A DNA stretch of 64,000 bases from DT-110 sp964342305 (GTDB lineage Bacteria; Bacteroidota; Bacteroidia; Chitinophagales; Saprospiraceae): assembly GCA_964342305.1 (NCBI GenBank), contig CAYFGK010000016.1:4100-68099 (forward strand), written 5' to 3'. Position numbers and translations under genes: made by a program. Below, in pieces: positions 50,018 to 58,419 of this stretch; the first letter of the stretch is position 1; every line of letters begins with the position of its first letter. A model generated the notes under the pieces. It saw nothing but the letters and a program-made list of their open reading frames with translations, was not told where the DNA came from and searched no databases.

Positions 50018-50866
50018 ATGCGCAACCTAATCGCACAGGTAATTGCTTTAGTGTTTTGTATTGGTTTGAGTATGCCTGCCTCCGCTCAGATAGCGGCCCC
50101 GGCACCAAGCCCTTCTGCTGAATTTACGCAGACTGTTGGTCTGACCGATGTGACGGTAACATACTCCCGTCCAGGTAAAAAGGACCGCAACATTTTTGCG
50201 AAAGACGGCTTAGTACGTTTCGGAGAAGTGTGGCGTACCGGAGCAAATCAAGCTACCCAGATCACCTTTGGTGATGATGTAAAAGTTGGTGGTGCTTCTC
50301 TGGAAGCAGGTACCTACGCTATCCTCACGAAGCCAATGGCTACTTCATGGGAAGTCATGTTTTTCCCGTTCGAGACCGGCAACTGGGGAAGCTACGTAGA
50401 GAAAACACCCGCTGCTACCGCAAAAGCGGAGGTGACTAAACTGAATCACACCGTGGAAAGCTTTACGATCAACATCGATGCACTGACCAATGAAAGTGCT
50501 GTTCTGCAGTTCATGTGGGACAAGACCCTGGCTTCATTGCCACTGGAAGTGAACACCGATGAAAAAGTAATGGCTTCCATCAACCGCGTCATGGAAGGTC
50601 CTTCTACGAATGATTATTACGCTGCGGCCAGCTACTATCTGGCTGCCGGCAAAGATCTGAAACAAGCACACAGCTGGGTTAAAAAAGCGAACGCTGAGAA
50701 TCCTCAATTCTGGACACTGCGTACCCAATCCCTCATCGAGGCCGAACTGGGTATGACCAAAGAAGCTATCGCTACCGCTAAGAAATCGTTGTCAATGGCC
50801 AAAGAAGCCGGAAACATGGACTACGTTCGCATGAACGAAGCTTCCATCGCCGAGTGGCAGAAGTAA
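50018..50866 (+). CDS. DUF2911 family secreted protein
   Basis: 282 residues from ATG 50018, which gives a proper signal peptide (LIAQVIALVFCIGLSMPASA); the open frame upstream has none. The DUF2911 domain is visible as VTVTYSRPGKKDRNIFA, VRFGEVWRTGANQATQITFGDDVKVGG and TYAILTKPMATSWEVMFFP. The C-terminal part (MEGPSTNDYYAAASYYLAAGKDLKQAHSWVKKA) is helical, TPR-like. A Bacteroidota periplasmic family without known function. Its own promoter and a terminator module, duplicated in tandem, flank it. Confidence 0.9.
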   Translation: MRNLIAQVIALVFCIGLSMPASAQIAAPAPSPSAEFTQTVGLTDVTVTYSRPGKKDRNIFAKDGLVRFGEVWRTGANQATQITFGDDVKVGGASLEAGTYAILTKPMATSWEVMFFPFETGNWGSYVEKTPAATAKAEVTKLNHTVESFTINIDALTNESAVLQFMWDKTLASLPLEVNTDEKVMASINRVMEGPSTNDYYAAASYYLAAGKDLKQAHSWVKKANAENPQFWTLRTQSLIEAELGMTKEAIATAKKSLSMAKEAGNMDYVRMNEASIAEWQK

Positions 50867-50884
50867 TCAGTTGATCATAACAAC

Positions 50885-51151
50885 TTACCGCCAAAACGAA
50901 AAGTGCTCATGTGGAAACGCATGGGCGCTTTTGGTTTTTCTAAGATCTTAGATAAAAAGAGGCTAGATAGAAGATGGAGACGGTCTTGTCTTCTGTCTAG
51001 CCTCTACGTGTCTAACCTTTGTCCGTAACGACTACCGCCAAAAGGAAAAGTGCTCATGTGGAAACGTATGGGCGCTTTTGGTTTTTCTAAGATCTTAGAT
51101 AAAAAGAGGCTAGATAGAAGATGGAGACGGTCTTGTCTTCTGTCTAGCTTC
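50885..51151 (+). terminator. Tandemly duplicated terminator module
   Basis: Two nearly identical copies of about 119 bp start at 50885 and 51033 (offset 148). Each holds a 13-bp hairpin AAAAGTGCTCATG/CATGGGCGCTTTT with two G-U pairs followed by GGTTTTT (a terminator), and a second imperfect hairpin GAGGCTAGA/TCTAGCCTC. The copies differ at only a few bases. The first terminates the DUF2911 gene. The rest of 50867-51172 holds no gene. Confidence 0.85.
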
Positions 51152-51172
51152 TAGAAGTCTAGCCTCTAAATA

Positions 51173-52003
51173 TCAGCCTCTTAGAAAGATCGACTCAGTA
51201 AACGCATACCCCAATACCTCCTTAACCTTTCGGTTTGAGACCACCTTGTAGGAGGCCTCATCGGTTGGCAGGAAAGTGGGTGGTGCCATATCCAGCTGTC
51301 GGGCCATTTCCGGGTAGTAGTCTCTCCGGGCAGGATGTTCGTCGGCTACTACGTTGAAACACTCTCCCCATTGCTGCTGCTCCAAAATGGCCAGGCATAC
51401 CCCGATGGCATCGTTCAGGTGCACCATATTGACCGGGGCATTTCCATTCGACAGATTTTCGCGACCCGACAGAAAGCGAGCGGGGTGACGTTGCTTACCA
51501 ATCAAACCGCCCATACGCAGGACCGTCGTCTGGGGGCGCTGGATCAATCCCAGGTAACGCTCAGCGGTTATCAGGGCCCGACCGGAAGTCGTATCAGGTT
51601 CCGGTTCATCTTCTTCATTTACCAGATCATTCGTGTTTCCGTAGACTCCGGTAGAACTTACAAAGAAGGCGTACGGAATTTCGTGGGCCTGGGCCAACAT
51701 GGAAATGGTCTTAATGCGTTCCGGGAATTCTTCTTCCACATCTGGCCGGCGCCGCCCCGGGGGGGTGTTGATGAACAGTACGTCGCAATCGAGAAAATCG
51801 TCAATATCCCCACTGGCCTGGATCTGGCTTCCATTGATCTCCAGGTGAAAAGGGCGAATACCCAGTGCTTCTAACTCAGCGAATCGCTCAGGAGTGGTGG
51901 TGGACCCTTGGACTGTGTAGCCCTTTTCGACGAGGATAGCTCCCAGGGGAGCACCCAGCCAACCGGCTCCCAGCAGTGATATTTTTTTGATCGGTGCTGA
52001 CAT
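51173..52003 (-). CDS. SDR family NAD(P)-binding protein (YeeZ-like)
   Basis: 276 residues from ATG 52001-52003; an upstream in-frame start would add 17 unlikely residues. Rossmann start ISLLGAGWLGAPLGAILVEKGYTVQGSTTTPERF, close to the GxGxxG pattern of atypical extended SDRs such as YeeZ. The YxxxK active-site pair is not visible, but FFVSSTGVYGNTNDLVNEEDE is the typical mid-region with a Tyr. The C-terminus ends TESIFLRG. Substrate unknown, maybe nucleotide-sugar like. Divergent from the Rof-like gene with 85 bp between them. Confidence 0.83.
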   Translation of the reverse strand: MSAPIKKISLLGAGWLGAPLGAILVEKGYTVQGSTTTPERFAELEALGIRPFHLEINGSQIQASGDIDDFLDCDVLFINTPPGRRRPDVEEEFPERIKTISMLAQAHEIPYAFFVSSTGVYGNTNDLVNEEDEPEPDTTSGRALITAERYLGLIQRPQTTVLRMGGLIGKQRHPARFLSGRENLSNGNAPVNMVHLNDAIGVCLAILEQQQWGECFNVVADEHPARRDYYPEMARQLDMAPPTFLPTDEASYKVVSNRKVKEVLGYAFTESIFLRG

Positions 52004-52088
52004 ATACAAGGTGTTGTGCACGCCGGTCTGCGGGCCGGCCTGTTCATCATACAACTGTAAACAGCTAGCATGTGTTTGTAAAAATAAA

Positions 52089-52328
52089 ATGCGCTACCAA
52101 CCTATTTCCTGCGCCTTCCACGATGAATTAGAGGCTTTAGCAACGCTTCGAAAAGAGGTAGTCATCCAGTTTAAAGATCCTCAGGGCCACATCCGGGAAC
52201 TTAATGCCCGTATCCGTACTTTCCAAACCCGGGCCAGCGAAGAATTCATGATCCTCGATTCCGGCCTCGAAATCCGATTGGATCACCTCATCTCGGTAGA
52301 CGGGAAATTGCTGAGTGGCTACTGCTAA
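52089..52328 (+). CDS. Rof/YaeO-like Rho-binding antiterminator
   Basis: 79 residues from ATG 52089. Opens RYQPISCAFHDELEALATLR, close to the YQPINC-x2-YD-x-LE of Rof, then KEVVIQFKDPQG, an RTFQTRASEEFMILDSG strand pair and IRLDHLISV, the closing beta strand. In E. coli Rof binds Rho at its RNA site and inhibits termination. The length fits. Only the fold-wide pattern and motif order support the call, since the sequence is short. The stop lies 30 bp before the first N gap, in a GGTTTGAGGT-type simple repeat. Confidence 0.72.
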   Translation: MRYQPISCAFHDELEALATLRKEVVIQFKDPQGHIRELNARIRTFQTRASEEFMILDSGLEIRLDHLISVDGKLLSGYC

Positions 52329-52358
52329 GAATAGGTTTGAGGTTTGAGGTGTGAGGTG

Positions 52359-52458
52359 NNNNNNNNNNNNNNNNNNNNNNNNNNNNNNNNNNNNNNNNNN
52401 NNNNNNNNNNNNNNNNNNNNNNNNNNNNNNNNNNNNNNNNNNNNNNNNNNNNNNNNNN
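52359..52458. other. 100-N assembly gap
   Basis: A run of exactly 100 N, a size placeholder. The left flank is a short tandem GGTTTGAGGT sequence, which may have caused the break. Confidence 0.98.
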
Positions 52459-52465
52459 ACCTGCC

Positions 52466-53971
52466 CTATTGGCGTTCATAGCAGCCCGCATCCGGCCGCA
52501 TGGGATCGCGCAGGTTGCCCAGCAGATCGGTGGCAATGGGCCGGGGAATGCGAATGGGTTCCCCCAACTCCTCGGCGACTGAAAGCGTATCGAGGAGATA
52601 GATATCCTCGTTGGGGTCCTCAAACAGAGCACTGTCCCGGGTGGCATTGATGCAATTGCGGCATTGGTTGTCGAAAAAGTCGGCGTAGAGTCCTTCCGAC
52701 TGGGTGAGAAGCTCGTCGACCTTAACCACACAATGCTGGAAGAAAGGATTGAACAGGTTGCCTTGCTCGCCTCCCGAAATGTCGTTGAAGATCAACTCGT
52801 CGCGCCGGGTACCGAAGAGAATACTGTTGCGGAAACGGGCGTTCAGGCGGTAAACAGATCGCTCCTGGCAAACGAGGGGATCATCGTAACATACAAAGTT
52901 GCTCATGGCAACGGCCGAAGCATCAACTCCGTAGCTGGCAATGGTGCAGTAATCGAAGTTGTAATCTCCTCCGTGAACCAGTTGGACCGAGTTGGCGAGG
53001 TTATTATAGATCAGGCAATTCTCGGCGTTGATGGTGGACCGTACACCCACCAGGCCGCTGCTGGAAGTGTTGTAAATCTGACTGCTGCGCAGGTCGAGGG
53101 CAGCAGTGGAGTCCACGTAGACTCCGAAAATACTGTTTTTGATGGTGGTATGTTCAATAATGTTGTTGCGGCTGCCTGGCCCCAGAATGATTCCCGTCCA
53201 TTGACCGGGTTCTTCCGCAAAGACATCCTCCAACCGGTCGCCCTGGATCACAACGGGGTCTTCCTGAGTGCCCCGGATCACCAGCCGGCCGTTATTGAGC
53301 ATGTACAAAATTCCGTCGTTGAACGTACCGAAAACCTCATTCCGGGCAATACCTCCGTGTACGTAAATCTCGGTACCCGCCGGAATATTGAGCGTACAGC
53401 TATCAACAAAAACCTCGCCGTAGATCACGTAGGGTTTGGGGTCGTCCCAGGTTATTGTACCATTATTGCAGGAAAGGACCACCGGTACCCCCTTATTGAA
53501 CCGGCTCGGAAAATAATTGGCATTCTGTCCCCAGGCCTCCAGCACAACGGATTGAACCTGGTCGTTGGTCTCTACGATGAGCCTTTCATCGATCACGAAT
53601 GGACTCACTGACAAGGGCTGGTCGGGGTCAACGGTGACCTCAGCAAAAATGTAGATGCTGTCCTGGCCGAAGATCTCGACATTTTCAACGGCTTTACCGG
53701 GAATACCATCGACATTAAGCCGAAAAGAAGAAGCCTCTCCGTCCTCCAGGTATACACGTCCGATGCGCACCGGACGTTGATTGGGGTTATACACCTTGAT
53801 GCTGCGTGTGGCGGAACCCAATTCCGTAAATACGGTATCAAATCGCAGCGTATCTGATGAGAATTCCAGCGTTACGGAACCGTCGGTAATGAAGTCAAAA
53901 TCATCCTGACATGAACTGACGAGTAAAGTCAGTATTCCCAGCATCCAGCATAAGGTATTGCGTAGTGTCAT
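52466..53971 (-). CDS. Lipoprotein with right-handed beta-helix
   Basis: 501 residues from ATG 53969-53971 (53975-53977 also possible). Lipoprotein signal (LGILTLLVSSC). An Ig-like start (ILTLDTVF-type strand DTLRFDTVFTELGSATRSIKVYNPN) precedes a parallel beta-helix of repeated hydrophobic rungs (NNIIEHTTIKNSIFGVYVDSTAALDLRSSQIYNTSSSGLVGVRS, NCLIYNNLANSVQLVHGG), ending near the gap. Beta-helix proteins bind or process polysaccharides and often occur at the Bacteroidota cell surface. The stop is only eight bases from the N gap and appears genuine (DAGCYERQ). Divergent from the glycosyltransferase operon. Confidence 0.82.
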   Translation of the reverse strand: MTLRNTLCWMLGILTLLVSSCQDDFDFITDGSVTLEFSSDTLRFDTVFTELGSATRSIKVYNPNQRPVRIGRVYLEDGEASSFRLNVDGIPGKAVENVEIFGQDSIYIFAEVTVDPDQPLSVSPFVIDERLIVETNDQVQSVVLEAWGQNANYFPSRFNKGVPVVLSCNNGTITWDDPKPYVIYGEVFVDSCTLNIPAGTEIYVHGGIARNEVFGTFNDGILYMLNNGRLVIRGTQEDPVVIQGDRLEDVFAEEPGQWTGIILGPGSRNNIIEHTTIKNSIFGVYVDSTAALDLRSSQIYNTSSSGLVGVRSTINAENCLIYNNLANSVQLVHGGDYNFDYCTIASYGVDASAVAMSNFVCYDDPLVCQERSVYRLNARFRNSILFGTRRDELIFNDISGGEQGNLFNPFFQHCVVKVDELLTQSEGLYADFFDNQCRNCINATRDSALFEDPNEDIYLLDTLSVAEELGEPIRIPRPIATDLLGNLRDPMRPDAGCYERQ

Positions 53972-54246
53972 ATCCATTCGTTCTGGTGCGCAAAGATAGT
54001 TTGAAACCACAGTTTTCCCGGTTCAGGGTGAATTATTTCACTACCGGGCCCCTGAGAATTCCGTGTGTTTATTTTTTGGCGAAAGCCGGAAAATCAAATC
54101 AAAATGCAGATTTCAGACGTTACTCTTTCACGTTTTCCGTCAACATAGCGTACGGATCGCACGGTTATTGTGTTTGGTCGTTCATTTGGCAATTTAGTCA
54201 GGGGAATATGTTACGGACCGGACAGTATGAATGGTCTAAATTCCGG

Positions 54247-54254
54247 TACCTTTG
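54247..54254 (+). promoter_or_regulatory. Promoter -7 box of the glycosyltransferase operon
   Basis: TACCTTTG is an exact TAnnTTTG, with TATG 17 bp upstream as the weaker -33 box. It lies within the longest open frame, so translation must begin downstream of it. Confidence 0.5.
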
Positions 54255-54280
54255 ACTGGTTAACGCTAAAAAGATCTGTA

Positions 54281-54979
54281 TTGAGTGCACTAACAGTGGA
54301 TGTTATCATCCCCGCTTTTAACGAAGAAGAATCAATTGCGCTGGTATTAGGCGACATTCCTGAAACCGCAGTACGCGAGGTCATCGTTTGTAATAATGCA
54401 TCCACTGATAATACCGTGGAGGTAGCCAGGCGGGCAGGGGCAACAGTGCTGACCGAAAACCGTAAAGGGTACGGTAGTGCCTGCTTGCGGGGCATCTCTT
54501 ATCTGAAGAAAAAACCCCTGGCTGAACAACCCGATGTGGTAGTGTTCCTGGACGGTGATTACTCGGATCACCCCGAGCAAATGCCGGAACTGGTCCGGCC
54601 GATCGAGGAGGACGATTATGATCTGGTGATCGGGTCGCGGGCACTGGGAGAGCTGGAACAAGGAGCGATGCAGCCGCAACAGGTTTTTGGGAATTGGCTG
54701 GCCACCACGCTGATCCGGTTGTTTTATAAGTACGAGTTCACCGACCTGGGGCCCTTTCGTGCTATTAAATGGACCGCATTGCAGGAAATCGACATGGTGG
54801 ACCCCGATTTTGGCTGGACCGTTGAAATGCAGGTTAAGGCCGCCAAACACGGCCTGAAATGCACGGAAGTACCCGTAAAGTACCGACGCCGGGTTGGCGT
54901 ATCCAAAGTGTCGGGAACGATCCGGGGGACTATCCTTGCCGGACATAAGATCCTGTGGACCATATTTAAGTTAATCTAG
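54281..54979 (+). CDS. Glycosyltransferase family 2, polyprenol-phosphate sugar type (DPM1-like)
   Basis: 232 residues from the TTG at 54281, in frame and just before VDVIIPAFNEEESI; earlier ATGs give an unlikely N-terminus and lie upstream of a promoter box (54247-54254). The frame has the GT-A fold DxD in LDGDYSDHPEQ and an EFTDLGPFRAIK acceptor loop. It resembles DPM1/DpagGT enzymes that put glucose or mannose on a polyprenyl phosphate at the inner membrane. It is the first gene of a three-gene unit with a processive GT2 and a GT-C, which could use the lipid-linked sugar. Confidence 0.85.
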   Translation: MSALTVDVIIPAFNEEESIALVLGDIPETAVREVIVCNNASTDNTVEVARRAGATVLTENRKGYGSACLRGISYLKKKPLAEQPDVVVFLDGDYSDHPEQMPELVRPIEEDDYDLVIGSRALGELEQGAMQPQQVFGNWLATTLIRLFYKYEFTDLGPFRAIKWTALQEIDMVDPDFGWTVEMQVKAAKHGLKCTEVPVKYRRRVGVSKVSGTIRGTILAGHKILWTIFKLI

Positions 54980-55028
54980 CACGCCCGGCCTATCGGGACC
55001 GTTAAAACCGTGACGTAAAAATAATCGG

Positions 55029-56570
55029 ATGATTGCCTATGTTTTTCTGGCCATTTACTCATTGGCCTTGTTGTATATCACCGTGTATTGCCTCATGCAA
55101 CTGAATTTGCTGGTGGCCTATAAGCGCTATACCAAAAAGGCCAGCCACCAGCCATCCGGCGTATTGTCCCAGCCGGTCTCCACCCACCATTTGATTCCGG
55201 CGGGTATCGATGAAGATGGGGACGATACCGATGCCTGGCCCATGGTGACGATCCAGTTGCCGATCTATAACGAAAAATATGTCATCGGTCGGTTGATCGA
55301 TTCGGTAGCTCGCTTCGATTATCCACGTGACCGCTTTGAAATTCATATTCTTGATGATTCCACTGACGAGACAGTGGACCTGGTCGCCGACAAGGTCGCT
55401 CAGTACAGGGCGGAGGATTTTCGGATCGAGCAGGTTCGCCGTCCGGTTCGACAAGGCTTCAAAGCCGGGGCCCTGCGCGATGGTATGCCCCTGGCAAGCG
55501 GGGAGTTTATCGTCATTTTTGATGCAGACTTCGTCCCCCGACCCGATTTTCTGCGTCGTACCCTTCCGTATTTCGAAAATGAAAAAGTAGGTGTCGTACA
55601 AACCCGCTGGGAACACATTAACGAGGATTACTCCCTTATCACCCGCTTGCAGGCCTTACAGCTAAACGTACACTTTACCGTCGAGCAGGTGGGCCGGATG
55701 GGCGGCGAGCATTTCCTGCAATTCAACGGCACCGCGGGTATCTGGCGCAGGGCGTGTATTGAAGAAGCCGGTGGTTGGGAGGCAGATACTCTAACGGAAG
55801 ACCTGGACCTCAGTATCCGTGCCCAACTCAAAGGATGGCGTATTCATTTTCTCGAAAAGGTAGGGTCGCCCGCCGAACTTCCGGCAGAAATGAACAGCCT
55901 GAAATCCCAGCAGTACCGCTGGATGAAGGGGGGCGCCGAAACGGCCCGTAAGCTGCTGCCTAAGGTTTGGAAATCCAATATTGGCCTGGGAAAAAAGATT
56001 CACGCAACGGTTCATTTGCTGGCCAGTACCGTCTTTGTATTTGTATTTATCACCGGCGTATTCAGTGTTCCTTTATTGTTTGTACTGAACGATCTGATGG
56101 AGGTGGGGTTTGACAAGAACTGGTTTGCGGGATTCCTGGTGGGCCTGCTTTCTATCATGGCGGTGTATTACGTAGCCAATGTACAGGCACCGGTTCACCG
56201 GGATCCTCCACTGAAAGCTATTTTTAAATTTGTCGTGCTTTTCCCCTTATTCCTGGCTTTATCGATGGGCCTTTCTCTGCACAATACGGTGGCCGTTATC
56301 CAGGGGTACCGGGGCAAGCGTACTCCCTTTGTACGCACCCCTAAATTCAACATCCAATCTCTGCGCGACAGTTTCTCGCGCAACACCTACGTGGTGCGGA
56401 AACTGTCCTGGACCACCATTCTGGAAGGTATCCTGGCCCTGTATTTTGCCGGGGCTGTGGTCTACGGGCTGTACCATGGAGATCTAACCTTTTTGTACTT
56501 TCATGGCATGCTTGCGCTGGGATACGGAGCTATTTTCTATTACACCCTGCGTCATTTGAGTCTGAAATAG
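55029..56570 (+). CDS. Processive glycosyltransferase family 2 (cellulose-synthase-like)
   Basis: 513 residues. One N-terminal membrane segment, a cytoplasmic GT-A domain and three or more C-terminal membrane segments. Catalytic landmarks: ILDDSTDET (about 107), DADF (about 165), TEDLDLS (about 256) and QQYRW (about 294) with FNGTAGIWRR. This is the D,D,D,Q(Q/R)xRW pattern of cellulose synthase/hyaluronan-type enzymes. It extends a polysaccharide or lipid-linked chain at the inner membrane. No BcsB or PilZ domain is present, so the polymer is not identifiable. The start follows the previous stop by 49 bp. Confidence 0.9.
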   Translation: MIAYVFLAIYSLALLYITVYCLMQLNLLVAYKRYTKKASHQPSGVLSQPVSTHHLIPAGIDEDGDDTDAWPMVTIQLPIYNEKYVIGRLIDSVARFDYPRDRFEIHILDDSTDETVDLVADKVAQYRAEDFRIEQVRRPVRQGFKAGALRDGMPLASGEFIVIFDADFVPRPDFLRRTLPYFENEKVGVVQTRWEHINEDYSLITRLQALQLNVHFTVEQVGRMGGEHFLQFNGTAGIWRRACIEEAGGWEADTLTEDLDLSIRAQLKGWRIHFLEKVGSPAELPAEMNSLKSQQYRWMKGGAETARKLLPKVWKSNIGLGKKIHATVHLLASTVFVFVFITGVFSVPLLFVLNDLMEVGFDKNWFAGFLVGLLSIMAVYYVANVQAPVHRDPPLKAIFKFVVLFPLFLALSMGLSLHNTVAVIQGYRGKRTPFVRTPKFNIQSLRDSFSRNTYVVRKLSWTTILEGILALYFAGAVVYGLYHGDLTFLYFHGMLALGYGAIFYYTLRHLSLK

Positions 56571-56573
56571 TAC

Positions 56574-57938
56574 ATGCAAAGAGGCTGGCTGGCACATACC
56601 AACCGTTGGGACATTCTGGGGAGCACCCTTTGGCTGGTGGTGGTGGCTTTTCTGGCTTACGGTACTGATCGCTCTGAATTTCAGTTGCTTAGCCTTGGGC
56701 TTGTGGTCCTGTTCGCCGGTTACTTTTGGGTGCTTGGCCGGCGTGCTGAAGCCTGGCCTTATTTTCTGGTCGTTGCGGTGGTGGCCAGGTTGATCCTGTT
56801 ATTTGCTGAGCCCTGGCTCTCGGACGATATATTCCGATTTATCTGGGACGGGCATCTGTGGCGGGCCGGCATCAATCCTTTTTCGGCACTACCATCGGAA
56901 TATGCCGATCAGGGTTTCCCGGTCTCCGGGCTGAGTGCAACCCTGTACGGGCAACTTAATTCGGCGGAATATTTTACCATCTATCCACCTATTCCGCAGG
57001 GTACTTTTTGGCTTAGTGTGTGGCTGTTTCCCCAGTCTATTGGGGGAGCTACCATCGTGCAGCGTCTGGGACTGTTGGCGGCAGAGGTGGCAACGGTTAC
57101 CTGGCTGTTGCCAAAAACACTCCGCCTCTGGGGATTGTCTCCTGCCCGGACCCTCCTCTATGCCCTTAATCCCCTGGTTATTCTGGAAATCGTGGGAAAC
57201 ATCCACCACGAGGGCTACGTCGTATTCTTTATGGTGCTGGCTTTATATGGCTTTCGCCAAAAAAAGTGGGTGGGCGGCGGACTGGCACTGGCGGGGGCCG
57301 TTTGTGCGAAGCTGCTTCCCCTGATGTTTGCGCCCTTTCTGTGGCGCCGGGCGGGCTTCAAAAACGGGTTAATCCTCTTTTTGGCCATGGGCATTGCCAT
57401 GTTGCTGGCCTTCTGGCCGCTCTACGATCCGGCCTTTTTTTATGGATTTCGCAACAGCATCGATCTATACTTCCGTCGCTTTGAATTTAATGCCAGCATT
57501 TTTTACATCATTCGCTGGATCGGCTTCGAACTGCGGGGATACGATATCATTCGTACGGTTGGACCCGAATTGGCCAAGGTGGTCCTGATCGCCATTCTGG
57601 CTTTGGCGGCCCTGGAACAACGACCGCGCTGGGCCAACCTGCCGGGACGCATGTTGGCAGCCATCACCATTTATCTGGCTCTCGCCACCACGGTTCATCC
57701 CTGGTATCTGACACTGCCTTTATTCCTGTGTTGTTTCACACGCTTCCGCTTTCCGGTGGTTTGGTCGGTGCTCATCATGGGCACTTACATCAACTACAGT
57801 TATCCCGAATACCGTGAAAATATTGCGGTGGTGGCGATAGAGTATGTCGTAGTCTACAGTGTATTGCTGTGGGAGATCGTGCGGCGGTACCGTGGGAAGG
57901 AGAGTTGGCTGCTGCCGAAGGGGGGAAACGCTCACTGA
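56574..57938 (+). CDS. GT-C type polyprenol-linked mannosyl/glycosyltransferase
   Basis: 454 residues with roughly ten membrane segments and a large first loop. The Asp motif LSDDIFRFIWDGHLWRAGINPFS (about 80-105) is typical of GT-C enzymes that use polyprenyl-phospho-sugars (MptB/PIG-M-like families); GNIHHEGYVVFFMVL and YALNPLVILE follow. It transfers a sugar in the periplasm. It starts four bases after the preceding stop, so is translationally linked with the cellulose-synthase-like gene. The stop comes 21 bp before the second N gap. Confidence 0.82.
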   Translation: MQRGWLAHTNRWDILGSTLWLVVVAFLAYGTDRSEFQLLSLGLVVLFAGYFWVLGRRAEAWPYFLVVAVVARLILLFAEPWLSDDIFRFIWDGHLWRAGINPFSALPSEYADQGFPVSGLSATLYGQLNSAEYFTIYPPIPQGTFWLSVWLFPQSIGGATIVQRLGLLAAEVATVTWLLPKTLRLWGLSPARTLLYALNPLVILEIVGNIHHEGYVVFFMVLALYGFRQKKWVGGGLALAGAVCAKLLPLMFAPFLWRRAGFKNGLILFLAMGIAMLLAFWPLYDPAFFYGFRNSIDLYFRRFEFNASIFYIIRWIGFELRGYDIIRTVGPELAKVVLIAILALAALEQRPRWANLPGRMLAAITIYLALATTVHPWYLTLPLFLCCFTRFRFPVVWSVLIMGTYINYSYPEYRENIAVVAIEYVVVYSVLLWEIVRRYRGKESWLLPKGGNAH

Positions 57939-57959
57939 TTGCTGATGAACAGTTTTATG

Positions 57960-58059
57960 NNNNNNNNNNNNNNNNNNNNNNNNNNNNNNNNNNNNNNNNN
58001 NNNNNNNNNNNNNNNNNNNNNNNNNNNNNNNNNNNNNNNNNNNNNNNNNNNNNNNNNNN
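57960..58059. other. 100-N assembly gap
   Basis: A second placeholder of exactly 100 N. It truncates the 3' end of the rhodanese-like gene on the minus strand and may hide sequence of unknown length. Confidence 0.98.
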
Positions 58060-58352
58060 GCCTTGACCACCTGTTGCCAGGAGCCACCGTTGACGGCCTC
58101 AAAACCGGCCTGGTTCAGCTGCCGGGCCGCCATACCGCTTCGGTTACCGGAGCGGCAGCAGGTAATAACGGGGCGTGATTTATCCAGCTTCCGGAGGTTG
58201 ACCGCCAGCGACTGCAACGGTATATTAACGGAGCCTTTCGCGTGCCCCTGTGCAAACTCCTGAGGTGTACGCACATCAATGATCTGGGCCTTGCGATCCA
58301 GGTATTCGGTGAGATCGGGCCCGCTAAACATATTGGTTAAAAAAGATAGCAT
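58060..58352 (-). CDS. Rhodanese-like domain protein, C-terminus lost in gap
   Basis: 97 residues before the gap, nearly the length of a single rhodanese domain. DVRTPQEFAQGHAKGSVNIPL and the catalytic loop CCRSGNRSG (Cys65, Cys66; the second is the active-site position) are visible, followed by GGSWQQVVK, where the domain normally ends. It binds a persulfide and transfers sulfur, cytoplasmic here as no signal peptide is seen. The upstream gene is an ABC exporter 67 bp away on the same strand. Confidence 0.85.
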
Positions 58353-58419
58353 GTTGTTTGAATTTTACCGCAAGGTAGCAGGATTATACATGCTTATCCG
58401 TGATGGGCATCACGGAACC

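Noticed and set aside
50885..51151. CRISPR array
   Set aside because: Only two long copies with a 29-bp gap, each containing a terminator; not a short direct repeat with unique spacers.
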